A DNA stretch of 24,278 nucleotides, from assembly GCF_000090795.2 (NCBI RefSeq), contig NW_003546519.1, forward strand, positions 84,160 through 108,437. The letters run 5' to 3'. This document shows, in pieces, positions 1 through 18,144 of the stretch. The translations under genes were made by a program, and so were the position numbers. The notes under the pieces are model-generated. The model was not told where the DNA came from, ran no database searches, and saw only the letters and a program-made list of their open reading frames with translations. How positions within the stretch are numbered: position 1 is the first letter of the stretch; every line of letters starts with the position of its first letter. This DNA comes from Amphimedon queenslandica (taxonomy: Eukaryota > Porifera > Demospongiae > Haplosclerida > Niphatidae).

Positions 1-466
1 CCAATTGCCAAAACTTTGTTAGTAATAACATTTCTATTTTATCATTTTATGCTAACGGGTAACCTAATTGACATTCCCTTAAAATTGGAAATGCTTCATT
101 TATTTGCATATTCATAGGTAACTATCATTAATTTACTAGGAAGGTGGGGGGGAAAGATTTTACCCCAAATTTTACATTTTTCCCCAGCCCCCCCCCCCCA
201 AGAAATTAAATAAAAAGGTATTATGAGATAATACAATGAGAATATGCACTGAATTTGACCAGTTATTGGACCAAATACTCAACAATTGACAGAAAACAAG
301 AACATTAAATGCACTGTACCCATTTCTATAGATATACATGTATATATGTACAATAATATCACTAAATTAAAGATTACTACTTCCCCCCTATAATAGTCTT
401 GTCTTGCTACGTGTAGCAAGGCTTATTACCTCCAAACAAAAATTTCTTAATAGAACCCTGCTAACA

Positions 467-626
467 TACCGTATAGCGGGAAATTTTAGAGGGAGTTAAA
501 TTTGGCATTTGATAGCCATTCGTCAAAATAAAATCATGGCACATGGCCACAAATTTGCCAAATTAAAATTTGCCAATCACTAAAACTTAGCAACTTGCCA
601 AATTTAAGATTTCCCGCTATACGATA
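467..626. mobile_element. MITE family A, copy 1
   Basis: The termini are inverted repeats TACCGTATAGCGGGAAATTT and AAATTTAAGATTTCCCGCTATACG. The inside is an inverted series of AATTTGCCAAATT-type words. Its right end lies 14 bp from the 5' splice site of Ldh_2-gene exon 3. Related copies are at 3889-4102 and 14620-14822. Confidence 0.8.
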
Positions 627-640
627 ATCATCTTTCATAC

Positions 641-3600
641 CTGTACAGGTGACCCAAGCAATTCCAGTCTCCTTTGCCTTCTTCATTGCTATTTCCATGC
701 AAAAAGTCCCCACAACCTGTTGAATGGGAAAATAGCAGAAATTGGTATTAACCACCAAATTACAAATCACTTTATATCAAAAGACATTATCAGCCAATTT
801 AGCCACATACATGTCAAACAGAGTGCAAATCTAAGCGCTAAATAACTGCTACAACTTAACAAAAATAGATTTTTTATGAGGACCAGGGGCGTATCTAGAA
901 ATTGTGAAAGGGAGGTGCTGAGGGCGCCAAAGTGTGCCGCAATTTTGGCCCCACCCCTTTTTGTGGAGGTAAAACAGCGTTTTCCTTCATTTTCGTGAAT
1001 TACGGGTGGGGTCAAAATAATTTCAAGCATACTGGTACTTCTGGCGACTTCTGATCGCTCCTTAAAGCACTGGAAACTGCTGAAATCATGCATGATCAGG
1101 GGGCTAGATAACTTTGTTAAGAGGGTTGGTAGTGATGCAAAAGTCCAGGATTGGAGTAATTTTTTTCTGAGCCCAGTCATGAGGGGGGTGCTCAAGCCCC
1201 CCTCATAGCTCAAGCCCCCCTCATAGCTCAGCCCCTGCTGGATACGCCCCTGAGGACCTACTTATAGCTAAATCAAGTTGACTATTAAAATGACATCTGT
1301 GCATGCATGTATACACATGTATGCATGAAGGCTCTATTTTCTTATTTTCTACATGTACAAGTGTTAAGCTGGGCTCTCAATATGACGCATGAGCTTCTGT
1401 TGAGACTGAAAGTGCTGTATAAACAAATGAGAGAATGCATCAGAATAGAAAAATTTTCTATTCTGACGCATTGGCACACACTCCAATTCATTTATACAGC
1501 ACTTCCGGTCATGCTACCGGTCATCCGGTCATCTGGTAGCGTCTGGTCATCCGGACGCTACTGCATGAAAAGCAATACGTCATATTGAGAACCCACTCAA
1601 AAATCTGCTGCAATTGCACTAAGTACATGTGTATATTGTAATACCATAGCTGTATAGTTTAATGCATTAACCATTGAGGTAAATACTTACTGATCCAATC
1701 CCGTTGTGTCCGTCAACATAAGCAGTGCTAGGACTCTCCTTTATAACTGTAGGCTTAGCCTTTGGATCACTGAGACCACTGGATACCTCATTAACATACA
1801 TCTCTGTTCAGAGAAAATAAAATAATAATAATAATAATGCTATTAAAGGGATTGTATTAATAATATCAAGACTCAAGAGTGGATTATTATTTAAGGAGAG
1901 TGGGGCACCAATTCTCTTGCATGAAAGCACACATTTTAGATAGCAGTGTCTCCAGACCTTTCCTCCGCAGGTAACGAAGGGGCGGGGCGAGACTAGGCCT
2001 GCCTATATTTCATGATACCATAGCCAGTATGTTATGATAATAGGCCATTACCATGTTTGGTTAAAAAAACTAAAGATAGCTAGCACTCATCAACACATTG
2101 CTAATTAAAAAATACTTGGAAAATCTCACAGCTAAACAAAAAATCACCTTGTCCATTCAAACAATCTATACAGCATCTAACAAATGCTACACACACATGT
2201 ACACTGTACATATACGTGATATATAAGAGAGAGATTGATCAGATACTATGTTAATGTTCACTGGAGGACATCAACAATTCATTACAACGATTAAAGAAGA
2301 TATGTACATGTACTTGTACATGTACGCATACCCTTTCCAGTATAATGGTTTGTATATCATCCAATAAATTAGCCAAAGGCAATGCATTAATGTGTGTATA
2401 CATGTACATGTATATGTACACATATACATGTACATGTGTACATGTAGTACATGCTCTTTCCAATACAATGGTTTATATTTAATCCTATAAACTAGCCAAA
2501 GGCAATGCATTAATGTGTACATGTACATGTACATGTACATGTGTACGTGTAGTACATGCTCTTTCCAATACAAAGGTTTGTATGTCATCTTATAAATGCA
2601 CTAATGTGGCGAGCTCAAGTCAGTTGCTGTTATGCGCTAACACTGCTGCTATAGTTAGGCTATTTTTCTAGCTAAATTTTGAGTCTAGGATGCCCATCAT
2701 AACTCTCTGAGCATGAAGATTGAAGAGTGTCCTTTTCATTCCAGCTAGGTTGTTCACGTTGAACTCAAGCTTTCTTTTAGCCTCATAGTTCACACGTATT
2801 TCATTGAAATGCTTCTACCGCATTAGATCATTGACAGATAAATAGATGGTAGTGCACACATAATGCTTTAAATCATATATGAGAAGTATAATCTCCATAT
2901 TTGTGCAAATACACAGCACACAAATGAACTCATACATGTACATGTACATACAGTAATTGGACATACATGCATGTACACATGTATATGTACCGTATAGCAG
3001 GTATATTCTGTCAGGGTTTAATTTCATTCTTTTCGTTCTCATTCCTTGTGGAACAAATATTTTCCAAACGAAAAAGGCGTTTCCTCAATGCCACGTGTAC
3101 AAAATGGCTGCTTAGAACGAAAATAAAACTAGCAAAAATTTCTAATCCTGCTTAGAATGAACATTTTTCCAGACGAAATATACCCGCTATACGGTATATG
3201 TACATGTATATAGTCACATGTTATATTTCTAGTGCTGGCTATGTTTATTGAGGGATACACTGTCCATGAGCATGACCAGAAGATGGGCGTGGCTGGAGAC
3301 TCTCGTACATACATGTACATGTACATGCATATACATACAAAAATTTCTGCTACAGTCGGGCTTGCTCAAGCTTGCCCCAATAAAAGAAGCAGGCATGCAT
3401 ACATGTACATGTACAGAGAAATCTATACAATAAAGACACCCAGTGACAATAAGAGCATCTTTATAATGAGGACATTTTGCCCTAATTGGGTACAAAGTAC
3501 AAAAGTGCAATTTGAAAGGTAGTGTGGTCAGTCTGAATGGTGTTTAATAACAAGAGTTCATGTATGCATGTACATGTACATGTTGTAACAGACACTCCTA

Positions 3601-6600
3601 ACCGGCCGTCTGAATTAACCAAGTTTATCTCCGAAAATTACTCTTAATCAAAACTCAACTACCTCTAGTTACAAAAATCACACACTTATATAGGTACCAT
3701 TAGATGTCCAGATGGTTCTCTAACACTCAAGAATACATTACATACATGATTGTTCTAGAATATACAATAATACATATACATGTAATTAGTACATAGTAGT
3801 CTGTAGAAGGTTCTAGATCCAGTTAGAATCAACTTCTTACACATGTACATGCAGTATGCACATGCTACTAGTGAATGTTTCTTACAAGTACCATAATATA
3901 GCGGGAAATTTTGAAGGGGATTAAATTTGGCAAATTTGGCACTTTGATAGCCATTCGCCAAATTAAAAATCCACCATTTTGAGTCATTATACGCATGCTC
4001 AATGGCATGGGGCCACAAATTTGCCAAATTAAAACCCACCAATCACCAAAATTTAGCAATTCGCCAAAGTTTAACTCCTCCCAAATTTCCTGCTATACGG
4101 TACTATTCATAGACAAGCATTCCAGTGGTCAAAGGGTAGGTGTGGTGTGAAATATAGAGCAAAGTCGCAAATAGCAAGTATGTCCTGAAATGCTTCGTGA
4201 AAATCAACACATTAGAGGATATGCTTTGCAGGTATGATAATTGGTACTGGTAGTCTCGAAAATAACACATGAAGGGTACTGTATCATCTGTATATGGCTG
4301 GTTTTGTTTAGAATAAAGTCTGGTTTACATAATGACAAATGGTTTTGTGTTGCAACCGGAAGTGCTGTATGAAGGAATGGCAGGGTGCGTCAGTACAGCG
4401 AGATAAATTACGAGCCTATTCTGATGTTTTCATTGTTTTGACATGCGTCCCCATTTGTTTCTACAGCACTTTTGGTTGCAACACAAGTACATGAAAAACA
4501 ATCTGTTTTTATGTAAACCATCCTTAAAAAATCTCACAGATTGCTTAAACGTTCGTGATTAAGATCAATTTAGTATGGTACACAATTAATGGTTAAATAG
4601 TGGAAATTGGCAGATAGCTTTGTCATAGAGGTCATTAGTAAAAATTGCCAAATCGTCAGTAAACCACTATCCAAGGCTTGGGATAACCTGACATACAATA
4701 AAGACTTTCCCCTTATTGTCATAATATTACAATACTGGAGGCATACTATAGTAACAGTATAAGACATTGAATGCTAGTTCAATACATATGTACAAGTACA
4801 ATATGTAACTAGTCATTGTGCTGTAACAACAAAGCTATGAATATTTTATAGCAAAAGCTGCAACCCACGATAGACTTTTACAAAAATGACAGTATAAAAC
4901 TGACACTGGCTCAGTCAATTGCTTTCACTAAAACAAAAACTGTCAATACTACACGTGCATAAAGAAAAACATGTACTATTATAAGACATTAGTTCAATAC
5001 ATATGTAGCAAGTCGATCCTAACAATAACAACAAAATATAGCAAATAAACTCTCCCTATAGGCTGCATTCATAACGACATTAGAGTCATACAAATTTGGT
5101 GGCCAGTCTAACTGTCAATACTGCACGTGCATAAAGACATGTACTATAGAAACAAGTAAACAGGAGCACATACATGTTCCATACACATATACATACATGT
5201 ACATACATACACGTACATATTGGGCTAACTAATGATAAACAACTATACAATTATCAAGTTTTGAGTAAAAACAGAGTCATTAGAGGGCATATAAATGAAA
5301 GGTCGGGCTATTATCACTACAGGCTTAGAGTTACAATGATATTGACACAAAAACATGTAAATTTTACAGTAATCACTACGATTTACTACTACTGACACTG
5401 ATAGACCATAATGTTACTCAAGACAAATTATACAATGCATGGCCACTTATATTCAAGCTATGTTCTTGTGCATTTGTGTTCCAACTACAAGTGCAATAGA
5501 AATAACAATAGTGTGCCTGAAAATGTCACAATTACAAATATCAACACATAACTTGTATTCATCATGCGACCCTTTACGTGTGGATTTGCTAAATCCTGGC
5601 TTTCAATAATACTCCCGAAAGTTTAAATATGCACTGTTGGCATAAGCATACAAAGATAAAGCAAATGAATTAGAAGTTATGCTGGTGACTGGTGTTAATG
5701 TGGCAGTGTAGTGGTGCTGCTCCTGCGGTTACCAGAATTTACCACATGCACAGCACCTGAAACACGTGACCATACATAACATTTGTATATCTTTGAACAT
5801 TATCCGTCACGTGGCATCAGCTGATTCTTGTACATGGCACTTAAAATTTGCTATCATTATCATAATAATGGAAGTGTAGATTGTAGTGTAACAAGCATGG
5901 TATACTTACAGGAGATTGCACAATCCTTGCAACGAGAGTTTTAGTCAAGTGGGTGATTTATTATTGAGGATAACAACTAAGTAGCTGTTACTACCTTATA
6001 AGGAAGGTCAGGCAGATTTCCAATTTTACTCTTGTTGCAAAGATAGTGCAATCTCCTGTACTAGTAAAATGGATATCAAACAAAAAACAATTACTCACTT
6101 AAGCACTTTTAGCTCCATATCTGCACTGAATATAATAATAATCCATGCAACACAGCTGATGCAAAATAATATTAGAGCACGTTTTCACATGCCACATAGC
6201 AAGGGCCTAGCTCACACCAGAACACACTAAATGGAAAGTACTGCAACACTCAGAGCTTATATAGGACATCATGCTACAGTGGTGGATACCTGAGGCACAG
6301 TACTGCTTCATTTTTAATTATTTAATTAACGGTGGGGGTTGCACCCAAGCTGCAATCCATTGGTATAAAGGCACTTCCAGTAAAAAGTAATAATAAATAC
6401 AGTAGACTGTAGTAATGAATGATTATTTGGCATACGCACCCCGGCCCCCACTAGGTGTCATTTTAGCTCACCCAATCGGTTCAATCCATGACTAAAGTGT
6501 CCCCTGTAGTCTGCAGTGACGAGTATATCTGCTAGTGATGCCGCATGCTCCTCTGGAGTCCCAACGGATATCATGCAGCGCTTTACAAAGGCCGTGACTT

Positions 6601-6631
6601 CTGCACGAGTTACAAGCCTATCTGTCGCCAT
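641..6631 (-). CDS. Malate/L-lactate dehydrogenase family (Ldh_2) oxidoreductase, first three exons, continues past left edge
   Basis: Three exons join in frame on the minus strand: 6631-6472 (53 codons plus 1 nt), 1803-1691 and 716-641, with GT-AG junctions (donors GTGAGC, GTAAGT, GTATGA). They encode the first 116 residues, and the last exon ends one base into the next codon. Seen: MATDRLVTRAEV start, then EEHAASLADILVTADYRGH, FSHGLNRLEMYVNEV, YVDGHNGIGS and IAMKKAKETGIAWV. These match the N-terminal part of the NAD(P)-dependent malate/L-lactate/ureidoglycolate dehydrogenase family, including the G-x-x-SHG-x-x-R motif and the stretch just before the family's SNHFG motif, which would be in the next exon beyond base 1. 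The substrate cannot be told from this fragment. The ATG follows the divergent promoter shared with the PKA gene. Introns are 4668 nt and 974 nt and are filled with transposon remnants. I am sure of the family and fairly sure of the junctions. Confidence 0.85.
885..1250. mobile_element. hAT-like MITE with exact 8-bp target duplication
   Basis: It begins AGGGGCGTATC and ends GATACGCCCCT, perfect 11-bp inverted repeats. The flanks 877-884 and 1251-1258 are both TGAGGACC, an exact 8-bp duplication, which is the size made by hAT transposases. The inside is GC-rich with a doubled CAAGCCCCCCTCATAGCT motif near the right end. It lies in the second intron of the Ldh_2 gene and has no coding capacity. 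Confidence 0.85.
1371..1594. mobile_element. Foldback element C1
   Basis: Ends GGGCTCTCAATATGACG and CGTCATATTGAGAACCC are inverted. Inside, AGTGCTGTATAAACAAATGAG pairs with a region at about 1488-1503 reading CATTTATACAGCACTT, and CAGAATAGAAAA/TTTTCTATTCTG forms a central hairpin. Two GCTACCGGTCATCC-like repeats follow. Confidence 0.7.
2250..2600. repeat. Tandem duplication rich in TACATG microsatellite
   Basis: Three diverged units contain CTTTCCAGTATAATGGTTTG-like, AGCCAAAGGCAATGCATTAA-like and TACATGTACATG segments, at about 2331-2440, 2453-2545 and 2560-2600. The third is partial. Open frames on the minus strand here are only repeat translation. Confidence 0.75.
2988..3196. mobile_element. 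MITE family B, same tips as family A but different interior
   Basis: The ends are TACCGTATAGCAGGTATATT and AATATACCCGCTATACGGTA in inverted orientation. The interior (TTTCCAAACGAAAAAGGCG and similar) is unrelated to family A. It lies in the first intron of the Ldh_2 gene between TACATGTA arrays. Confidence 0.75.
3889..4102. mobile_element. MITE family A, copy 2
   Basis: It shares GCGGGAAATTTTGAAGGGG, the GCCACAAATTTGCCAAATTAAAA core and the TGCTATACGGTA end with the copy at 467-626, with a somewhat altered left tip. It lies in the first intron of the Ldh_2 gene. Confidence 0.78.
4321..4520. mobile_element. Foldback element C2, related to C1
   Basis: Ends TGGTTTACAT and ATGTAAACCA are inverted. 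The arms TTGTGTTGCAACCGGAAGTG and CACTTTTGGTTGCAACACAA also pair. It shares the AGTGCTGTAT arm word with the element at 1371-1594 but has different tips. Confidence 0.65.
4761..5155. repeat. Two-copy tandem duplication of about 200 bp
   Basis: Both copies begin with ATAAGACATT and AGTTCAATACATATGTA and end with ACTGTCAATACTACACGTGC-like sequence plus GACATGTACTAT. The middles have diverged. It lies in the first intron of the Ldh_2 gene. The neighbouring stretches 4103-4320, 5156-5906 and 6061-6471 show nothing I can name. Confidence 0.65.
5907..6060. mobile_element. MITE family D
   Basis: A 154-bp element with inverted ends TACAGGAGATTGCAC and GTGCAATCTCCTGTA. The pairing extends inward through TTGCAACGAGAGTT and ACTCTTGTTGCAA. 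It lies in the first intron of the Ldh_2 gene. Confidence 0.75.
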
Positions 6632-6949
6632 GTTTTTTGCAACACAAGGGGTGGTAACTGTGATTAACTAATTTACTGACGTCACAAAGTAATTTTAGTG
6701 ACGTAACCTATTGTTCCTTCAATTAGATGCTCTTTATTTCCGGCATCATAGGAAAAATTTTCCTTTACGATGGGCGGGGTTAGTTTATAATTCTCATAAT
6801 AAGAGCCTGCATTATTTCCGGTATCAGCACACGAGCGCTCGACCTCCCCTCCATAAATAGTCTCTGTTCTTGACCATTTTCTCACTTGTTTCCAGCATTT
6901 GAGGAAAGATCAGAGCAAAGCAAAGAAACCCCCTCTCAACTCTTCGGCA
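6632..6949. promoter_or_regulatory. Divergent promoter between the Ldh_2-family gene and the PKA gene
   Basis: The two start codons face away from each other 318 bp apart, so this interval must hold both 5' UTRs and both core promoters. It contains a perfect CRE at 6677-6684 and a CRE-like TGACGTAA at 6699-6706. Two TTATTTCCGG boxes, which resemble ETS sites, lie near 6734-6743 and 6812-6821. A CCATAAATAG element at about 6851-6860 could serve as a TATA-like or CArG-like box on the PKA side. No transposon lies in it, in contrast to the flanking introns, which suggests constraint. The transcription starts are not visible. Confidence 0.7.
6677..6684. promoter_or_regulatory. Perfect cAMP response element TGACGTCA
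   Basis: The palindrome TGACGTCA is the full consensus CRE bound by CREB/ATF bZIP dimers. It lies 266 bp before the PKA start codon and 46 bp before the Ldh_2-gene start codon. A second site with an intact TGACGT core (TGACGTAA) lies 15 bp further right. CREB is a classic PKA substrate, so feedback by PKA on its own gene is an inference. Confidence 0.6.
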
Positions 6950-15520
<8,571 letters not shown>

Positions 15521-15960
15521 CTTTAGTGTAGCCTTAAAACAGTGGAGATGCATGTTATAATAAAATTCTCACGACGAGAATATCACATAGTATTATTAAG
15601 CTTTATTTTCTCTCTTTCTTTTTGTTCGTTAGTCGATGTGTGTGTGTGTTATTATTGCTAGTGATGGCATTACTGTAGAGAGACTCTTCCAGTCTTTTAT
15701 GCACTCTTTAAGTTGTGTTCACAGATATTTTCCTTAATCATACTTGACACATTGTTGTTGTTGTTATTTAATAATTGTTGCTTTATCCGTACTCTTTTTC
15801 TCCTATTAGTCACTTGTATAGTACATTTCAATGTATTTTCCTTAGTTCCATAATACTCTTGAGTAATGTCTATTGCAGGTGCAATATCATACATCTACAT
15901 GTTCATGCATGTGGGTGTAATCTTTATGGATGTATGATGTATCATAATTTAACTACTTCA
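15521..15960 (+). other. PKA 3' UTR and downstream spacer with poly(A) signal
   Basis: After the TAG stop at 15518-15520 comes an AATAAA hexamer at 15559-15564, only about 40 nt downstream, so the shortest 3' UTR would be about 60 nt. The rest is AT-rich with a short TG run and TTG repeats. I see no gene in it. Confidence 0.6.
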
Positions 15961-16331
15961 CACAGGCCTGATTCAAAATGTTGCCCAAATTAATGACTCA
16001 AGCCTGATATTGTAAAGCCCTGTTGGCTATCATTGCTGAATCATGAAAGTCGGTCTCGTCTGATCCAGTATAGATGCTTATCATGCCTGTACCGTGGCTT
16101 ACTCTATGATTGTATCAAGACTGATTGCTCAAAATCTATGGTCCATGCCTGATATGAGGCCTGGTTTCAGTCTAAACACATTTAGCTCTAATCCTAAGAT
16201 GCTCTATGGCTACTTGAAGCAGTTCTCTCGGTCTCCCTCACTGCCTCAACATGTTCATTATGGCTCAGTGTCCACTTCTGATGCTCACACAAAAGCCGAA
16301 CTATTTAACTCATTCTTTAACTCCGTATTCA
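15961..16331 (+). pseudogene. LINE (Jockey/CR1-like) ORF2 fragment, truncated at the KDZ transposon
   Basis: From about 16094 the frame reads NPKMLYGYLKQF, then DAHTKAELFNSFFNSVFTPG. This resembles the stretch between endonuclease and reverse transcriptase of non-LTR retrotransposons, where the pattern is a 'xxFWxYLKxxR' segment, a loop and then 'KAxLFNxFFxSVFT'. The similarity stops exactly where the transposon inverted repeat begins at 16332. Upstream of 16094 the frame is broken. No RT catalytic motif is present. The family call is from motif memory only. Confidence 0.5.
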
Positions 16332-16471
16332 CACCCGGTTCGTACACTTTTTCCGTCACATTAGATAGGAAAAGTTCGGAACCCTCCCATCACACATGAC
16401 TGTAAAAGTTCCGGTTATTAATAGTTATACGTAATAATTTAACCCCTTAGATTTATTACTAACTCGACTAC
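16332..16471 (+). repeat. Left terminal inverted repeat of the KDZ transposon (140 bp)
   Basis: It matches the reverse complement of 23934-24079 almost throughout. Differences are TTTCC against TTCTC near the tip, AATAG against AATGG, ACGTA against ACATA, and a 6-bp gap. It ends 4 bp before the transposase ATG, so it probably serves as the transposase promoter and 5' UTR. A 12-codon upstream reading frame (16396-16434) is present in both repeat copies. Confidence 0.92.
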
Positions 16472-16475
16472 TAGG

Positions 16476-18080
16476 ATGGCTGTAAGAAAGAAGATGAAAC
16501 TCTGCCCTTATACTGTGACCTGTCATTTAGGAAAAGGAGAGCATGTAACCAGTGTTATGCATCGGAGTAAGCCACCTGAAGATGATGATAATGATGACGA
16601 TGACGTTGAAAACTGCACCTCTGAATCTGATTATGACTCACATTCACTACAGCCTAGTTTTGAATCTGCACTAGATATGCCAACTAGCACTCATTGGGAT
16701 GAGCTGCCATCTCATCATTCCATAAAGCAAAGAGCTGCTGAAGAAGCTTGGAAAGGAGTAAGGCATGCTTTGAGATGTGCTGTAGTGCAGACTGCAGAGT
16801 AATTGTATGCCACCTCATCAAATGTGTGTTCTTTGCCAGCAACAAGAAGCCTCATTTCGTTGTAATGACTGCAGTGCTTTTGCATACTACTGTTCTTCAT
16901 GCCTTCAAAATGTTCATGATACTACATGTGTACTACATACTCCTGAAGAGTGGAAGGTACATAAGCCTATACCATTTCATATGTATTTTTTAGTAGTAAT
17001 ATGGTTTTAAAATTACTATAGGATGGTACATTTTCCCCCGTTAATTGTGTGACATCACTAGATATACGTCATTTGTCGTGTTGTTCTACAAAGAAAGAAA
17101 CACCTATATGTGTGTTGGATGCAAATGGTTAGTCACTTTTTTGTGGCATAGTTATTAATTTTATTATAGGGCTGGAGCATCAGGTATCTTTAATACATTG
17201 TACTTGTGAAAGTTTGGTAGTGTCTATGGCAAGAGTCAGACTGTGGCCATCTTCTCCTGTGCAGCCAAAATTTGCTTATACTTTTGAATTACTGGACTGG
17301 TTTGAAGCCTTGCTACTAGAATGTCAAGTAGCCTTAAAGGATTTGTGCTCTGCTTTGTATTTTAGATGTCCACACATTTCTAAAGTGAAACTTCTAATTT
17401 GGGGTTGTTGTATTATATTTTTATAGAGAAGAGAGGTATATGGTTTTCTTATTGATTCATTTGAAGAATACAGGTATATAAAATATTGAATTAAGTTTAA
17501 TTATATCATTTCACAAGATACATGAAACATGAATTAAGGACACTATCTTTTCTTGATCAGTTAGACAGTGGCAATGTTTGCCCTGCCTGTCCTAAGGTAA
17601 TTTTACAAAAAAATTATAATTATACCATTAGTTTAGGATGGTGGTTCCAAAATTGTATCGTTGGATGCCATTTTTGGCTTACCTAGGAGAAAAAATGCTG
17701 GCATTAGCTTCAATGACTCATTGCATGGTAATCTCTTTTTTGCCTGTCAGTCTGAAGTTGATGAATTTGTTACAAATAATTCGATTGGCAGTGAAAATAA
17801 TGTAGAAGTAAAAAATTGTTCTCATAAATTTTGCTACTATAACTATTATTAGGAATGTAGTAATTTCAAGGCAGGTTCAATGTTAAGATCTGCATCACGT
17901 TACCATGCACTGGATGAAACTGGTGTTTTTGGTGCTGGTTGCAGACATGAGTTTCCCATATACTTTTGCAGTCTAAAACATGGTGAAAGGTACATTAATG
18001 TGTGCATGTATTATTAAACTTATTTAATGACCTTTATTTAGTGTCTTAATTTGTTAAACAGAATTTATCTACATTCTACA

Positions 18081-18144
<64 letters not shown>

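Noticed and set aside
1-640. Search for the next Ldh_2-gene exon (SNHFG motif) and for genes in the left edge
   Set aside because: No matching minus-strand sequence was seen; only poly-G/poly-C runs near 144-200 and a MITE are visible.
767-1213. 148-residue open frame on the minus strand
   Set aside because: It lies almost wholly inside the hAT-like MITE, has no domain and overlaps an intron of the Ldh_2 gene.
2251-2588. Minus-strand frames rich in Met-Tyr and His-Val
   Set aside because: They are translations of TACATG microsatellite in a tandem repeat.
2967-3155. 62-residue plus-strand frame
   Set aside because: It is the interior of MITE family B read through; the inverted ends explain the sequence.
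16748-16993. 81-residue plus-strand frame with cysteines
   Set aside because: It is a shifted reading of the exon 1-exon 2 junction region; the spliced frame gives the proper cysteine cluster.
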